64,000 nt of DNA, taken from the NCBI GenBank assembly GCA_027486585.1, contig JAIXOU010000078.1:1-64000 (forward strand), given 5' to 3'. The notes beneath the pieces are model-generated. The model was not told the DNA's origin. It saw only the letters and a program-made list of their open reading frames with translations, and did no database searches. Positions 62,739 to 64,000 of the stretch are shown here, in pieces. The position numbers and the translations under genes were made by a program. The first letter of the stretch is position 1. Every line of letters begins with the position of its first letter. Origin of the DNA: Verrucomicrobiaceae bacterium (GTDB lineage Bacteria; Verrucomicrobiota; Verrucomicrobiia; Verrucomicrobiales; Verrucomicrobiaceae).

Positions 62739-62863
62739 CGCTCATGATAGCGCTGTGAAAAGATCAGCAAGTCTTCGATGATGTCTTCGTAAACATTCGC
62801 AGCTCGGTTTTTGGGAGCCATGCAATCACAACAAGACTCCGGTTCGCTCTTGATCGCGCTCAA
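62735..62863 (-). CDS. Possible small protein coupled to the 62738 gene
   Basis: 42 residues if TTG at 62863 is used, or 28 from ATG at 62821. It contains a CCDC cluster and ends DIIEDLLIFSQRYHER. Its TGA overlaps the ATG of the next gene (ATGA), the same coupling seen at the following junction, which argues for translation. No homologue known to me; short length keeps this tentative. Confidence 0.35.
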   Translation of the reverse strand: MSAIKSEPESCCDCMAPKNRAANVYEDIIEDLLIFSQRYHER

Positions 62864-62878
62864 ATACAGCGGGCGATT

Positions 62879-63193
62879 TCACCCCTTCGTCACTTGAATC
62901 ACCCGACCATTCGCGATGGTGAAATTGAGGCGAGATTCTGAATAGTCCATGGTCATGGGAAAGGATTCGCCGTCACGACTAACGACTCGATGGGGAACAT
63001 TTTGTCTGTCGGCCTGAAGCCCAGCTTCGGCTTCTGTCAGGCCGATGAATGGCGATGCTGGTGGTTTGGGAGGTGACTTGTGGCGCACGAGCGGATTGGT
63101 ATCCAAGGGCGTTGTGGCGATAGGATACGAAGTCGAACAGATGCAGGAAGGCAGTCCTGTGGCCGCCAATAAGATAAGAAGGATTTTTGTCAT
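62879..63193 (-). CDS. Lipoprotein resembling I78-family peptidase inhibitors
   Basis: 104 residues. A hydrophobic N-terminus and GLPSC form a probable lipobox (Cys about 17). The C-terminal half, GLTEAEAGLQADRQNVPHRV with MTMDYSESRLNFTIANGRVI, follows the I78 inhibitor pattern (R-V-x..x-T-x-D-Y-x-x-x-R-L-N-x..G-x-I-x-x-V). The usual pair of cysteines of I78 is missing. It may protect the envelope against serine proteases. Located between recN and the CapA-type operon on the same strand. Confidence 0.7.
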   Translation of the reverse strand: MTKILLILLAATGLPSCICSTSYPIATTPLDTNPLVRHKSPPKPPASPFIGLTEAEAGLQADRQNVPHRVVSRDGESFPMTMDYSESRLNFTIANGRVIQVTKG

Positions 63194-63211
63194 GAGCGAG
63201 TAGTGTTGAGC

Positions 63212-64000
63212 TTAAGCCCCAGCCAGCAAAGCGCGGGCGTGCTCTCTGGCGGACTCGATCTTACCACCGAGCATTCGGGCGAGTTCTTCGAGACGTTCGT
63301 CGGCGGTAATTTCGCGGATGGTGGATTTGGTGCGGTCGCCAATGATGTCTTTGGTGACGACGAAGTGACTCTTGGCCAGCGAGGCAACCTGCGGGAAGTG
63401 GGTGATGGCGATAACTTGGTGCGTGGCTCCCAGCGAGGCCATTTTCCTACCGACAGCTTCAGCGATGTTACCGCCGACATTGGCGTCGATCTCATCAAAG
63501 ACCATGAGTGGGACGATGTCTTGCTTGGCCAACGCGCTTTTGACGGCCAGTAGCACGCGGGACATTTCACCCGAGCTGGCGGTGAGGCGTAGGGGTTTTA
63601 AAGGTTCGCCAGGGTTCGGGGCGAACTGGAAATCGACCGCTTCAAAGCCATGACGGGAGGGAGCTTCTAGCTTGTCGAGCTGAGCTTCAAAGACGCTGCG
63701 CTTGAAGCCGAGGTCGGCGAGGTGTGTGGCGACTTCTTTAGCGAGTTTTGGGGCGGCTTTACCACGCTTGTCGCTGAGTTGTTTACCGAGCTTATTCACC
63801 TGGGCACGGCGGTCGGCGACGAGCTTGGTGAGACGCTCAAGTTCTTCACCACGGTTTTCGATCTTGGCCAGCTTAGCCTCGGCCTCAGCTTGGAAGTCGA
63901 GGATAGCCTGGACGGTGCTGCCGTATTTGCGTTTCAGCGTCTGGATGGTGTGGATGCGCTGATCAAGCTGGGCGAGTTCGGCGGGATCAATCTCCAGGTC
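63212..64000 (-). CDS. recN: DNA repair protein RecN, C-terminal part (5' end outside window)
   Basis: 262 residues to the stop; the frame runs open through base 64000, so the N-terminal ATPase half lies outside. A coiled-coil segment (EAEAKLAKIENRGEELERL) leads into the C-terminal ATPase lobe: ASSGEMSRVLLAVKSAL (signature), VFDEIDANVGG (Walker B) and ITHFPQVASLA. RecN is an SMC-like protein that holds DNA ends during double-strand break repair. It is followed 18 bases later by the I78-like gene. Confidence 0.93.
   Translation of the reverse strand, partial: DLEIDPAELAQLDQRIHTIQTLKRKYGSTVQAILDFQAEAEAKLAKIENRGEELERLTKLVADRRAQVNKLGKQLSDKRGKAAPKLAKEVATHLADLGFKRSVFEAQLDKLEAPSRHGFEAVDFQFAPNPGEPLKPLRLTASSGEMSRVLLAVKSALAKQDIVPLMVFDEIDANVGGNIAEAVGRKMASLGATHQVIAITHFPQVASLAKSHFVVTKDIIGDRTKSTIREITADERLEELARMLGGKIESAREHARALLAGA

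Overview
The window looks like a chromosomal segment of a Verrucomicrobiota bacterium (Prosthecobacter/Verrucomicrobium-like; inferred from gene content, not from a marker-gene phylogeny). The indicators are a Planctomycetes/Verrucomicrobia-type DUF1549/DUF1553 cytochrome protein, a DUF1800-DUF1501 pair with calcium-binding repeats, DUF1080 and Tat-exported Gfo/Idh/MocA proteins, and several sulfatases. Shine-Dalgarno sequences are weak or absent before most starts. Both edges cut genes: an IS3-type transposase on the left and recN on the right.

Layout. 1-118: right end of an IS3-family element. 200-7639 (minus): nucleoside-type MFS carrier, SLC13 carrier with RCK_C domains, large PSCyt1/DUF1549/DUF1553 protein, gpsA. 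7812-14838 (plus): DUF1800-DUF1501-small protein operon. 14839-19615: interrupted ORF, M3 oligopeptidase, DhnA-type aldolase, secreted protein, tRNA-Asp with promoter and terminator, YkvA-like protein. 19616-24274: decayed 10-bp repeat, tandem pseudopilin-like genes, and an SDR-ROK kinase-SIS sugar operon that is split by a four-helix-bundle (S23/Avd-like) gene framed by heptamer repeats. 24339-28564: unknown protein, AAA ATPase, DEDD exonuclease, possible UDG-fold protein, small ORFs. 28568-35985: membrane protein, ParC-like topoisomerase subunit, 2-keto-3-deoxygluconate-type kinase, UPF0175/DUF3368 toxin-antitoxin pair, hybrid histidine kinase, TPM protein, and two ~175-180 bp palindromic elements.

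36051-53672 is a largely co-oriented carbohydrate region. It holds a lactonase, Gfo/Idh/MocA oxidoreductase, DHDPS-family lyase, DUF1080, a second Tat-type Gfo/Idh/MocA, an NHL propeller protein, pectate lyase, an esterase/beta-helix fusion, two sulfatases, a clan GH-A hydrolase and a PQQ-like propeller. Most products carry export signals, which fits extracytoplasmic attack on a sulfated and/or pectin-like polysaccharide combined with 3-keto-glycoside chemistry. No sulfatase-maturing enzyme and no SusC/D pair is visible here.

53849-64000: MnmM/YtqB-like methyltransferase, soluble glucose/sorbosone-type dehydrogenase, ilvD, RNase P RNA (minus strand), a VapBC-like pair, then a minus-strand group: I78-like inhibitor lipoprotein, small ORF, glycan-binding-type secreted protein, and a remarkable UPF0489-like + amidase-like + CapA fusion. 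recN runs off the right edge. The strongest candidates for something undescribed are the UPF0489/amidase/CapA operon, the heptamer-framed four-helix gene, the esterase/beta-helix fusion and the families of palindromic repeats, several of which supply the stop codon of the neighbouring gene.
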